Positions 47,460 through 57,780 of a DNA stretch of 64,000 nucleotides are shown in pieces. Each line of letters starts with the position of its first letter. Within the stretch, counting starts at the first letter, position 1. The notes under the pieces are model-generated. The model searched no databases, was not told the origin of the DNA, and was given only the letters and a program-made list of their open reading frames with translations. Made by a program: the position numbers and the translations under genes. The DNA comes from DATARH01 sp963712835 (GTDB lineage: Bacteria > Pseudomonadota > Alphaproteobacteria > ATCC43930 > CGMCC-115725): NCBI GenBank assembly GCA_963712835.1, contig CAVQJJ010000010.1:1-64000 (forward strand), in the 5' to 3' direction.

Positions 47460-47905
47460 GCGATTTTCTGGTGTCTCTCTATCCTTGGATCAAGGCTCTG
47501 CACATCGTCAGCGTCGTCGCGTGGATGGCCGGGCTGCTCTACCTGCCGCGACTTTTCGTCTATCACGCGGATGCTCCGCTGGGTTCCGACAAGGCAGAGA
47601 CATTCAAAATCATGGAGCGCCGGCTGTTGCGTGGCATCATGAACCCGGCCGTGGTAGCGCTGGTGATTTTCGGGGCCCTGCTGGCATTGACCCCAGGGGT
47701 GGTGGACTGGCGGCAAGGGTGGATTTGGGCCAAGCTGTTCCTTGTTGCCGGGCTGCTCGGCTTTCATCTCTGCCTCGCGCGTTGGCGCAAGCAATTCGCC
47801 GCGGATACGATCCGGCATACCGCCCGCTTCTACCGCGCGGTTAATGAATTGCCGATGCTGGTACTGGTCGCCATCGTCATTCTCGTGGTCGTGAAGCCGT
47901 TCTGA
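47456..47905 (+). CDS. hemJ: Protoporphyrinogen IX oxidase HemJ
   Basis: 149-residue membrane protein with four hydrophobic segments, the third-type protoporphyrinogen oxidase typical of alphaproteobacteria. Conserved features: WIKALHIVSVVAWMAGLLYL with the essential His, then PRLFVYH, and WAKLFLVAGLLGFHLCLARW with the essential Lys region. The GTG at 47456 overlaps the hemH stop. Together with hemE and hemH it gives consecutive late steps of heme synthesis in one unit. Confidence 0.95.
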   Translation: MSDFLVSLYPWIKALHIVSVVAWMAGLLYLPRLFVYHADAPLGSDKAETFKIMERRLLRGIMNPAVVALVIFGALLALTPGVVDWRQGWIWAKLFLVAGLLGFHLCLARWRKQFAADTIRHTARFYRAVNELPMLVLVAIVILVVVKPF

Positions 47906-48139
47906 AGAAAAAACGACAGCAACAGCGGCACGTTGCCCTTGCAAAGGTGTTTGACTTGCATATCTGCATTGGGTAAGGGTGGATTGAGCCGAGCATCGGT
48001 TTTTCTTCACACTTTCCCGCAATACTCCAGAAACTCCCGCCCGCCGGTATTCGTCCGTGCCGGGCTCCCGCAGGCAGGCTTGACCTGTCCACATCGCCCC
48101 GATCCCTACGCCCTTGGGCCCTACCGTGACGAAAGCTCC
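47906..48139 (+). promoter_or_regulatory. Leader region of rho
   Basis: 234 bases without a convincing gene between hemJ and rho. It contains TTGACT near 47951, a possible -35, with a poorly matching TAAGGG 17 bases later. Long C-rich, G-poor stretches (about 48002-48118, many CCC/TCC runs) resemble a rut-like platform that could allow Rho to terminate its own leader, as in E. coli. This is inference from composition only. Confidence 0.35.
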
Positions 48140-49396
48140 ATGAACCTCGACGAACTCAAGCGGAAAACGCCCGCCGAACTCCTTGCGTTTGCCGAAGAAC
48201 TGCAGATCGAAAACGCCTCGTCCCTGCGCAAGCAGGAACTGATGTTCGCGATCCTCAAGCAGCTCGCGGAAAACGACGTGACAATTTCGGGCGATGGCGT
48301 GCTCGAAGTGCTGTCGGACGGCTTTGGCTTCCTGCGCTCGCCGGAATCGAATTACTTGGCTGGGCCCGACGATATTTACGTCAGCCCGAACCAGGTGCGC
48401 CGCTTCGGCCTGCGGACCGGCGATACCGTCGAAGGCGAGATCCGCAGTCCGCGCGATGGCGAACGCTATTTCGCGTTGATCAAGGTGACGCGGATCAATT
48501 TCGAGGAACCCGACCGGCTGCGCCACCGGATTAATTTCGACAATCTCACCCCGCTCTACCCCGAAGAGAAGCTCAAACTGGAGCTCGACGACCCGACCAA
48601 GAAGGACCTGACAACCCGGGTCATCGACCTCATCACCCCGCTCGGCAAGGGGCAGCGGGCGATCATCGTCTCACCGCCGCGCGCGGGCAAAACCGTGATG
48701 TTGCAGAACATCGCGAGCGCGATCGCCATCAATCATCCGGAGGTCTTCCTGATCGTCCTGCTGATCGACGAGCGGCCCGAGGAAGTTACTGACATGGCGC
48801 GCTCGGTGCGCGGCGAGGTGGTCAGCTCGACCTTCGATGAGCCGGCCGTGCGCCACGTGCAGGTCGCCGAGATGGTAATCGAAAAGGCGAAACGGCTGGT
48901 CGAGCATAAGCGCGACGTGGTAATCCTGCTCGACTCGATTACCCGCCTCGCGCGCGCCTATAACACCGTCGTGCCCTCATCGGGCAAAGTGCTGACCGGC
49001 GGCGTCGACGCCAATGCGCTGCAGCGGCCGAAGCGCTTCTTCGGCGCGGCGCGCAATATCGAGGAGGGCGGCTCGCTGACCATCATCTCCACCGCGCTGA
49101 TCGATACCGGATCGCGGATGGACGAGGTGATCTTCGAGGAGTTCAAGGGCACCGGTAATTCGGAAATCGTCCTCGACCGGAAGGTCGCCGACAAGCGCAC
49201 CTTCCCGGCTCTCGACATCACTAAGTCGGGCACCCGCAAGGAGGAGTTGTTGGTCGAACGCAGCACGCTGTCGAAGATGTGGGTGCTGCGCCGCGTGCTG
49301 ATGCCGATGGGCACCGTCGACGGGCTCGAGTTTCTCATCAACAAGCTCAAGGAATCGAAGAGCAACTCCGAGTTTTTTGACCAGATGAATACCTAA
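48140..49396 (+). CDS. rho: Transcription termination factor Rho
   Basis: Hexameric RNA-dependent helicase that ends transcription. 418 residues: N-terminal helical domain (MNLDELKRKTPAELLAFAEE), RNA-binding cold-shock fold (DGFGFLRSPESNYLAGPDDI), P-loop SPPRAGKTVMLQNIASAIA, LLIDERPEEVTDMARSVRGE (Walker B region), R-loop GARNIEEGGSLTIISTALID and the terminal FFDQMNT. The start ATG 48140 gives the standard N-terminus; the longer open frame upstream is leader. Confidence 0.98.
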   Translation: MNLDELKRKTPAELLAFAEELQIENASSLRKQELMFAILKQLAENDVTISGDGVLEVLSDGFGFLRSPESNYLAGPDDIYVSPNQVRRFGLRTGDTVEGEIRSPRDGERYFALIKVTRINFEEPDRLRHRINFDNLTPLYPEEKLKLELDDPTKKDLTTRVIDLITPLGKGQRAIIVSPPRAGKTVMLQNIASAIAINHPEVFLIVLLIDERPEEVTDMARSVRGEVVSSTFDEPAVRHVQVAEMVIEKAKRLVEHKRDVVILLDSITRLARAYNTVVPSSGKVLTGGVDANALQRPKRFFGAARNIEEGGSLTIISTALIDTGSRMDEVIFEEFKGTGNSEIVLDRKVADKRTFPALDITKSGTRKEELLVERSTLSKMWVLRRVLMPMGTVDGLEFLINKLKESKSNSEFFDQMNT

Positions 49397-49402
49397 TCCG
49401 GC

Positions 49403-49663
49403 TCAATGTAAAACAGCATAGGTGAGAGTCCGAAATTCGGCGGTCGGGAACGAGGGGTGTAAATCGCGAGCGTCGCTGGTCCAGGTCAGTCGTTCCTGGA
49501 AGACGATTTCCCGGCCGTTGTCATACAGAAAAAGATTAGCTGTTCGGTCGGCTCCGTAGCGAATTTCCATCACCTGACCTGCCGGCGGCGCGACGAACAC
49601 CTGCGGCAGCCAGCCGGCGCGATGCCCCGTCAGCCAAAGCGACGCGGCTGCTAATTTGGTCAC
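49403..49663 (-). CDS. Hypothetical protein, doubtful
   Basis: 86 residues from GTG 49663, without a strong Shine-Dalgarno. The predicted sequence (AGQVMEIRYGADRTANLFLY, SDARDLHPSFPTAEFRTLTY) has a balanced composition that could be a small beta domain, and no other feature fills the space between rho and qor. I do not recognise it. It could be a chance frame; the gap may instead contain the rho terminator. Confidence 0.35.
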   Translation of the reverse strand: MTKLAAASLWLTGHRAGWLPQVFVAPPAGQVMEIRYGADRTANLFLYDNGREIVFQERLTWTSDARDLHPSFPTAEFRTLTYAVLH

Positions 49664-49808
49664 GCTCAGCGGTTCCGGCCATGGTCGGATTTACCATAAA
49701 TCAGACCCGAAACCGGCGGCGGGGTCTCTATGGTGCAGGCCCCGCCGACGGCAACAAAGAGCAGACAAAACAAAACTTGAACTATCTCGCACTAAACGAC
49801 GGCGGCCG

Positions 49809-50783
49809 TCAGACTGTGAAAACCGTCTGGCCCGTCGTCTCGCGCGCCTCGAGGTCGCGATGCGCCTGTGCCGCGTCGCGCAGCGCGTAGGTCTGGTTGA
49901 CCACGATTTTCACCGCGCCGCTCTTCACCACCGAGAACAGGTCGTTGGCCGCGGTCAGCAGATCCTCGCGGGTTGCAGTGTAGTTGCCGAGCGTTGGTCG
50001 GGTCACATAGAGCGATCCCTTGGCGGCGAGAATGCCGAGATCGACCGGCGAGACCGCACCGGACGACTGCCCGAACAGCGCCAGCAACCCGAGCGGAGCC
50101 AGGCAGTCAAGCGACTGGAAGAAGGTATCCTTGCCCACGGAATCGTAGACGACCGGCAGCTTCTTGCCGGCCGTGATCTCGTTGACCCGCCAGACAAAAT
50201 CCTCGGAGCGGTAGAGGATCGGATGGTCGCAACCATGCGCCTTGGCGAGCACGGCCTTTTCTTCGCTGCCGACCGTACCGATCACCGTGGCGCCGAGATG
50301 CTTGGCCCATTGGCAGGCGATGAGCCCGACCCCACCAGCGGCGGCATGGACGAGGATCGTCTCACCGGCCTTGACGACATGGGTGCGCCGGATGAGGTAC
50401 CAGGCGGTCATGCCCTTGAGCATCATCGCTGCGGCCTGCTGGTCGTTGATACCCTCCGGAATGGGCACCAACTTGTCGGCCGGCATGACGCGCTCTTCGC
50501 TGTAGGCGCCGAGTGGCCCGCCGGCATAGGCGACACGGTCGCCGACCTTGAGGTCCGCGACCCCCGACCCGACCTCCTCGATCACACCGGCGCCCTCGCC
50601 GCCGAGCCCGCTGGGCATCGGCACCTTGTAAAGCCCGCTGCGCTGGTAGGTGTCGATGTAGTTGAGCCCGACCGCCTTGTGCTTCAGCCGCACCTGACCC
50701 GGACCCGGCCTGTCGACGCTGACCTGCTGCCAGGTCAAGACCTCCGGGCCGCCGGTCTGCTCGAAACGGATCGCCTGTACCAT
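49809..50783 (-). CDS. NADPH:quinone reductase (zeta-crystallin/QOR type)
   Basis: 324-residue medium-chain dehydrogenase/reductase without the zinc ligands of alcohol dehydrogenases. Family blocks: IRFEQTGGPEVLTWQQVSVD at the start, LNYIDTYQRSGLYKVPMPSG, GGEGAGVIEEVG, the cofactor loop VHAAAGGVGLIACQWAKHLG, ATVIGTVGSEEK and FGQSSG. It reduces quinones by one electron using NADPH. ATG start; stands alone. Confidence 0.95.
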   Translation of the reverse strand: MVQAIRFEQTGGPEVLTWQQVSVDRPGPGQVRLKHKAVGLNYIDTYQRSGLYKVPMPSGLGGEGAGVIEEVGSGVADLKVGDRVAYAGGPLGAYSEERVMPADKLVPIPEGINDQQAAAMMLKGMTAWYLIRRTHVVKAGETILVHAAAGGVGLIACQWAKHLGATVIGTVGSEEKAVLAKAHGCDHPILYRSEDFVWRVNEITAGKKLPVVYDSVGKDTFFQSLDCLAPLGLLALFGQSSGAVSPVDLGILAAKGSLYVTRPTLGNYTATREDLLTAANDLFSVVKSGAVKIVVNQTYALRDAAQAHRDLEARETTGQTVFTV

Positions 50784-50862
50784 CGCTGCCTCCTAAATTC
50801 GATGGGAGGGTTTTAGCGAAGAAATGCGAAGGCGGAAAAGCCTTTAGCTCGGACGCCCGCGA

Positions 50863-51321
50863 TCACAACAGCGCCGGCACGCCAACGCCTTCGAGCGCGA
50901 GCAGGGTCTGCTTGGTCACGAGCCCACCCGAGCCGCTATATCCGCCCAGCCAACCTTTGCCCAGGACGCGATGGCAGGGGATGACGATCGGGATCGGGTT
51001 GCGGCCACAGGCCCGCCCGACGGGGCGTGGCGCGGAGTGCGTCACGGTAGCGAGATCGCCGTAACTCCGTGTCTCACCGTAGGGAATCTCCTGCATCGCC
51101 GCCCAGACGCGGAGCTCGAAATCGCTGCCGGCGGGGCGCAACGGCAGGTCGAAATTCCTGAGCTCGCCGGCAAAGTACGCGTCGATCTGACGCGCCGCCT
51201 CGGACAGCAATGGGCTGCCGTTGCCGGCGGGGCCTTCACCCCAATGCACGGCGACCAGGGTTTCGCCCTCTTCTTCGAGCAGCAAATTTCCAACCGGACT
51301 AGATATCGATAGTGAATACAT
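50863..51321 (-). CDS. Methylated-DNA-[protein]-cysteine S-methyltransferase
   Basis: 152-residue suicide repair protein that removes O6-methylguanine lesions. The active-site motif is IPIVIPCHRVLG, with GGYSGSGGLVTKQTLLALEG after it and FELRVWAAMQEIPYGETRSYGDL as the conserved DNA-binding block. ATG 51321 begins MYSLSISSPVGNLLLEEEG, the usual Ogt N-terminus. The yyaL-like gene lies upstream on the same strand with a 32-base gap. Confidence 0.95.
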   Translation of the reverse strand: MYSLSISSPVGNLLLEEEGETLVAVHWGEGPAGNGSPLLSEAARQIDAYFAGELRNFDLPLRPAGSDFELRVWAAMQEIPYGETRSYGDLATVTHSAPRPVGRACGRNPIPIVIPCHRVLGKGWLGGYSGSGGLVTKQTLLALEGVGVPALL

Positions 51322-51353
51322 CGCGGCTCTCTTGGGCGAACGTTTTAAGAACA

Positions 51354-53387
51354 TTAGCGCAGTTTGGCGAGCGCGTCGATCAATTCCTGCGACTCTACGA
51401 TCGGCAACGAACAAACGGGGCCCTCGCAGACATAGGCGGTCGCCTTGCCGCCGACGAGGGGCTTGCCATATGCCGGATGCGCCGCCGGCAACGCCTCGCC
51501 TGGCGCAACGACCTGCACGATCTGGCGCGGCAATGACACCGAATAGACCGCGCGGCGGAGCGCCGCCAGTTTTGGATCGTCCGCCGCGCCGACCAGCACG
51601 ATCTGCACCGGCTTCTGCGCCAATTCGGTATTATTGATAAGAGTCGCGAGCGGGAAGAAATTGCGTGCCACTTCGCCCGCGAAAGCTCGAATGATCGCAT
51701 CAGCTTGATCGCGATACGCCTCATCGCCGGTCAGGATCGCAAGCCGCGTCAATACGCCGACCAGCGTGCCGTTACCCGCCGGCACGGCGGCGTCGGCGGC
51801 GGTCTTGGCTCGCGCGATGAGGCCCGGCGTGTCGTCCGCGGCGAAGAAATAGCCGCCGCTGGCGGTGTCCCAATAATGGCGGTCGAGCACCGCGACCCAG
51901 CCTTGGGCCGCCGCAAGATAGGCCGGGTTTTGCGTCGCCTCATGCAGCATCAGCGCCGCACGGCACAGATTGGCGTAGTCGTCAACGCTCGCCGGATGCC
52001 GCGCCGCGCCGCCGCGCCAGCTGTGAAACAGCCGGCCGTTCGGCGCAGCCATGTCGCGCTCGATGAACGCGAAGGCGCGCGTCGCCATCGCCACCCACTC
52101 CGGCCGCTCGAACGCGACGCCCGCGTGCGCGAGGGCGGCGATCATCAGCCCGTTCCAATCCGCCAATACTTTGTCATCGGTGCCGGGCCGTACGCGCGGA
52201 GCGCGCAGTGCAAAAAGCCGGGCGCGGCAGCGGGCAAGCAGCGCCTCGGTCTCGTCCGACAACAGCGCCGGGTGATGGAGGCGATTGAGAATGGTGTGGC
52301 CTTCCCAATTGCCTTCCGCCGTCACATCGTAGACTTCCTCGAAGACCGCCGCTTCGGCCTCGAGCGCCGCGTCGATTTCCTCGGTCGACCAGACATAGAA
52401 TTTGCCCTCCTCGTGCTCGCTGTCGGCATCAAGGCTGGAAGCGAACCCGCCGCCTTCCGTCGCCATTTCGCGCTCGAGCCAATCGATCGTTTCGGCGACA
52501 CGCTGGGCGTAAAGCGGGTCGCGCACCTCCTGCCACACGGTCGTCAGCAGATCGATCAACTCCGCATTGTCGTAAAGCATCTTCTCGAAATGCGGGGCGA
52601 GCCAACGCGCATCGACCGAGTAGCGCGCGAAGCCGCCGCCGAGATGATCATAAATACCGCCCTGGCAGATCGTCGTCAGCGTGCGCAGCACGGCATCCCG
52701 ATACGGCGCTTGCCGGGTGCGCCGCCAGGCGCGCCACAGCAGCTCGAAAATACCGCACTGCGGAAATTTCGGCGCCGTACCGATGCCGCCGTTCAGCGGA
52801 TCGACCTCGCGCAGCAGACGCTCCGCCATGCGATCATAGAGCGCGGGGTCGACCCCTTCACCCGGCTCGGGTTGGCCGAGCTTCGCGAGTGCCTCGCGCA
52901 GAATGGTGACATTCTTCCCGACCTTGTCGGGTTCGCTGCGATAGGTCTGCGCCACCCCCTGCAGTACTTGCGCGAAACCCGGCCGGCCCCAGCGTGGCTC
53001 CGGCGGAAAATAGGTGCCGCCCCAGAACGGCTCGCCGTCAGGTGTGAGGAACATGGTGAGCGGCCAACCGCCCTGCTCGCCGAGAAGTGCCAGCGCATGC
53101 TGATAAATCGCGTCGAGGTCCGGCCGCTCCTCGCGATCTACCTTGATATTGATATACAGCTTGTTCATCAGCCCGGAGATGGCGGGGTTCTCAAAGCTTT
53201 CATGCGCCATCACGTGGCACCAATGGCACGCCGCATATCCGATCGACAGCAGGATCGGTTTGTTCTCAGCCTTGGCGGCGGCGAGCGCCGCCTCGCCCCA
53301 GGCCCGCCAATGCACCGGGTTGTCCTTGTGCTGCAGCAGATAAGGGCTGGTTTCCTCGCCGAGGCGGTTGCGATCTGTGGTCGACAT
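51354..53387 (-). CDS. Thioredoxin-domain protein of the YyaL/SSP411 family
   Basis: 677 residues. It starts with the family signature RLGEETSPYLLQHKDNPVHW, and a thioredoxin-like domain with ACHWCHVMAHESFENPAISG in which CHWC is the redox-like pair. The remaining 500 residues are an (alpha/alpha)6 barrel of the N-acylglucosamine epimerase fold (GGIGTAPKFPQCGIFELLWR, SLDADSEHEEGKFYVWSTEE). The function is not known. Divergent from the ferredoxin gene with 140 bases between. Confidence 0.93.
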   Translation of the reverse strand: MSTTDRNRLGEETSPYLLQHKDNPVHWRAWGEAALAAAKAENKPILLSIGYAACHWCHVMAHESFENPAISGLMNKLYINIKVDREERPDLDAIYQHALALLGEQGGWPLTMFLTPDGEPFWGGTYFPPEPRWGRPGFAQVLQGVAQTYRSEPDKVGKNVTILREALAKLGQPEPGEGVDPALYDRMAERLLREVDPLNGGIGTAPKFPQCGIFELLWRAWRRTRQAPYRDAVLRTLTTICQGGIYDHLGGGFARYSVDARWLAPHFEKMLYDNAELIDLLTTVWQEVRDPLYAQRVAETIDWLEREMATEGGGFASSLDADSEHEEGKFYVWSTEEIDAALEAEAAVFEEVYDVTAEGNWEGHTILNRLHHPALLSDETEALLARCRARLFALRAPRVRPGTDDKVLADWNGLMIAALAHAGVAFERPEWVAMATRAFAFIERDMAAPNGRLFHSWRGGAARHPASVDDYANLCRAALMLHEATQNPAYLAAAQGWVAVLDRHYWDTASGGYFFAADDTPGLIARAKTAADAAVPAGNGTLVGVLTRLAILTGDEAYRDQADAIIRAFAGEVARNFFPLATLINNTELAQKPVQIVLVGAADDPKLAALRRAVYSVSLPRQIVQVVAPGEALPAAHPAYGKPLVGGKATAYVCEGPVCSLPIVESQELIDALAKLR

Positions 53388-53527
53388 TCGGGCTCCTGCG
53401 CGAGGCAGCGTTGCTTGACTGAGGCTCGACGGGTTAGTTTTGGCTTCGTATCTTAAACGCAGTTCGGCGGATCGCGTCCGCCATTTACTGTTGAGACCAA
53501 CGCCCGAGGGGCAATCCGGAGATTCGA

Positions 53528-53890
53528 ATGGCAGACGATCCGCGGCTTTTCTATGACCGCCATATTTTCATGTGCAACAACGTGCGGCCCGAGGGCCATC
53601 CGCGAGGCTGCTGCATGGCGCGCGCCGAGGCCGCCGGCGGCTTCGATAAGTTGCGCGGCTATGCGCGTGAGAAGGCGCGGCAGATGGGCATCCAGAACGT
53701 GCGTTTCAACGCCGCCGGCTGCCTCGACCGTTGCGAGTTCGGCCCCAACCTGGTGATTTACCCGGAAGGCGTCTGGTATACGTTCAAGTCGCAAGCGGAC
53801 ATCGACGAGATACTGGAAACGCACCTCAAGAATGGCGCGCGGGTGGAGCGGTTGATGCTGCAGCCCGACCAGCTGCCGCCGAAGCACTGA
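53528..53890 (+). CDS. Thioredoxin-like (2Fe-2S) ferredoxin
   Basis: 120 residues. The [2Fe-2S] ligands are in HIFMCNNVRPEGHPRGCC and AAGCLDRCEFGPNLVIYPEG, which is the thioredoxin-like ferredoxin pattern (similar to the NuoE C-terminal domain). Electron partner unknown. Its stop codon is within the Shine-Dalgarno-like GAGGAA that precedes mnmE, so the two are probably in one transcript. Confidence 0.92.
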   Translation: MADDPRLFYDRHIFMCNNVRPEGHPRGCCMARAEAAGGFDKLRGYAREKARQMGIQNVRFNAAGCLDRCEFGPNLVIYPEGVWYTFKSQADIDEILETHLKNGARVERLMLQPDQLPPKH

Positions 53891-53897
53891 GGAAACT

Positions 53898-55220
53898 GTC
53901 GCGCCAGCTTCGGCAACCGATACGATCTTCGCCCCGGCGACCGCGCCGGGGCGCGCGGCGATCGCCATCGTCAGAATGAGTGGCCCGCTAGCCGGGCCGT
54001 CGCTCGCCGCGCTGGTCGGCGAACTGCCGCCGCCGCGCCGGGCGCGGCACACGCGGTTGCGCGACCCCGACAGCGGCGCCGCGATCGACGACGGCATCGC
54101 ACTGTGGTTTCCGGCACCGCATAGTGTCACCGGCGAGGATGTCGCCGAGCTCCACGTGCATGGCAGCCGTGCGGTTATCGCGGCGCTGATTGAGGTGCTG
54201 CAGCGCCGGGCGCTGCGCCTCGCGGAACCTGGTGAGTTCACCCGCCGCGCCTTTTTCAATGATAAGCTCGATCTGGTGCAGGCCGAGGCGATCGCCGATC
54301 TCACCGCGGCCGAGACCGATGCGCAACGCCGCCAGGCGCTACGCCAACTCGACGGCGAACTCGGCGCGATCTATCGCGGCTGGTCGGCCCGGCTGTTGCG
54401 GGTGCTGGCGCATCTCGAGGCGGCGATCGATTTTCCCGATGAAGATCTGCCGCCAACGATCGAGGCGGAGGTGGCTCGCGAAACCGGGGCGCTGGCGACC
54501 GAGATTGGCGTTCATCTCGCCGATGGGCGGCGTGGCGAACGGCTGCGCGACGGTATCACCATCGCCATCATCGGCCCGCCTAATGCTGGAAAATCGAGTT
54601 TGTTGAATAAATTAGCACAGCGTGAGGCAGCGATCACGTCGCCTATCGCGGGGACGACGCGCGATGTGATCGAGATCGCGATCGATCTCGGCGGTTATCC
54701 GGTTGTGCTCGCCGATACGGCGGGGCTGCACGAGAGCGCCGACCGCGTCGAGCAGGAAGGGCTACGCCGCGCGCTTGCTCGCGCCGAGGCGGCGGAGCTG
54801 CGACTGTTCGTATTCGATGCGCATCGGCCAGAAGGTGCTGAAGGCGCGGCGGCCTGGCCAAGCCGCGACACGCTGCTCGTCGCCAACAAGATCGACCTCG
54901 GCGGTCGCTCCGCCCTACCACCCGGCGCGCTGGCGGTGTCAGCGTTGACCGGCGCCGGGCTGGATACACTGATAGCGACCCTGACGGAAAGAGTTGACGC
55001 TAATTACGATATCGCCGCACCGCTTCTCTCCCGTGCCCGGCACCGCGCGGCGCTGGAAGAAGCGCGCGATGCGTTGCATCGCGGCCGTGCCGCGCCGTTG
55101 CCGGAACTGAAAGCCGAGGATTTGCGCCTGGCGTGGCGCAGCCTCGGCCGGATCACCGGCTCGGTCGACGTCGAAGATTTGCTCGACGTGATCTTCGCCG
55201 ATTTCTGCATCGGCAAGTGA
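53898..55220 (+). CDS. mnmE: tRNA modification GTPase MnmE, no standard start codon
   Basis: With MnmG it forms 5-carboxymethylaminomethyl-uridine at tRNA wobble positions. The conserved N-terminus DTIFAPATAPGRAAIAIVRM lies upstream of the first ATG (53976). The in-frame codons before it hold no ATG, GTG or TTG. GAGGAA at 53889 is followed at a 5-base distance by GTC (53898), the likely true start, giving 440 residues, the normal length. G-domain motifs: GPPNAGKSSLLN, DTAGLHESADRV, ANKIDL. C-terminal DVIFADFCIGK (CxGK) is intact. A gene caller would probably begin at 53976 and lose the first 26 residues. See findings. Confidence 0.9.
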   Translation, partial: VAPASATDTIFAPATAPGRAAIAIVRMSGPLAGPSLAALVGELPPPRRARHTRLRDPDSGAAIDDGIALWFPAPHSVTGEDVAELHVHGSRAVIAALIEVLQRRALRLAEPGEFTRRAFFNDKLDLVQAEAIADLTAAETDAQRRQALRQLDGELGAIYRGWSARLLRVLAHLEAAIDFPDEDLPPTIEAEVARETGALATEIGVHLADGRRGERLRDGITIAIIGPPNAGKSSLLNKLAQREAAITSPIAGTTRDVIEIAIDLGGYPVVLADTAGLHESADRVEQEGLRRALARAEAAELRLFVFDAHRPEGAEGAAAWPSRDTLLVANKIDLGGRSALPPGALAVSALTGAGLDTLIATLTERVDANYDIAAPLLSRARHRAALEEARDALHRGRAAPLPELKAEDLRLAWRSLGRITGSVDVEDLLDVIFADFCIGK

Positions 55221-55236
55221 TGTTTCACGTGAAACC
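55221..55236. other. parS: parS centromere-like site 1
   Basis: TGTTTCACGTGAAACC, 15 of 16 bases matching the parS consensus TGTTTCACGTGAAACA. It starts immediately after the mnmE stop codon. It is bound by ParB, encoded downstream at 58560-59417. Confidence 0.93.
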
Positions 55237-55273
55237 TCGACACGCTGATGGCCCCTCCCTACATTTCGCCGCC

Positions 55274-57141
<1,868 letters not shown>

Positions 57142-57145
<4 letters not shown>

Positions 57146-57780
57146 ACGAAACGCCGCCACTCGGTGCCGAGGGATTCGCCGCGGCCACGGGCGTTTCACG
57201 TGAAACAATGGCGCGGCTTAAGGCGTATGCGGCGCTGCTCGCGAGCTGGTCGGCGCGCATCAATCTCGTCGGCCGCACGACGATGGACGATTTGTGGCGC
57301 CGGCATTTTCTCGATTCGGCGCAGCTCCTGCCGCTGATACCGCCGGGGGTGCGGAGCCTGGTCGACCTCGGCAGTGGCGCGGGTTTTCCGGGTCTGGTGC
57401 TGTCGATCCTCGGCGTGCCCGGCGTCGAGCTGATCGAGGCCGATAACCGCAAGGCGGCATTCCTGCGCGAGGCGGCGCGAATCACCGGGACGGCGACAAT
57501 TGTCCGCGGCTGCCGGATCGAGGCGGTCGCGCCGCACCAGGCCGATGTCCTGACAGCCCGCGGCTGCGCGCCGCTCGATCGGCTTTTAACGCTGGGCAAG
57601 CGGTTTATCGGCCCTGATACGGTTTGTCTCTTCCCGAAGGGCGCGCGTGCCGAGGAAGAATTGACCGAGGCCGGCAAAGCCTGGACAATGACCGTGTCGC
57701 GACATCCAAGCCGCGCCGACTCGGGCGGATGCATCCTTTTATTGCAGCAGGTGGCCCCCCGTGAGCCTCGCCGAGACTGA
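57142..57780 (+). CDS. rsmG: 16S rRNA (guanine527-N7)-methyltransferase RsmG
   Basis: 212-residue SAM-dependent methyltransferase (GidB), forming m7G527. N-terminal RLKAYAALLASWSARINLVG, then RHFLDSAQLLPLI, the SAM motif LVDLGSGAGFPGLVLSILG and VLTARGCAPLDRLL. GTG 57142 overlaps the mnmG stop (GTGA). Residues 17-22 (GVSRET) are encoded by a parS site, a dual-use stretch common in alphaproteobacterial rsmG. The 3' end overlaps parA by 20 bases. Confidence 0.95.
57192..57207. other. parS: parS centromere-like site 2, inside rsmG
   Basis: CGTTTCACGTGAAACA, 15 of 16 bases matching the parS consensus. It spans codons 17 (third base) to 22 of rsmG. The second site is 1971 bases from the first and 569 bases upstream of the parA start. 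Confidence 0.92.
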
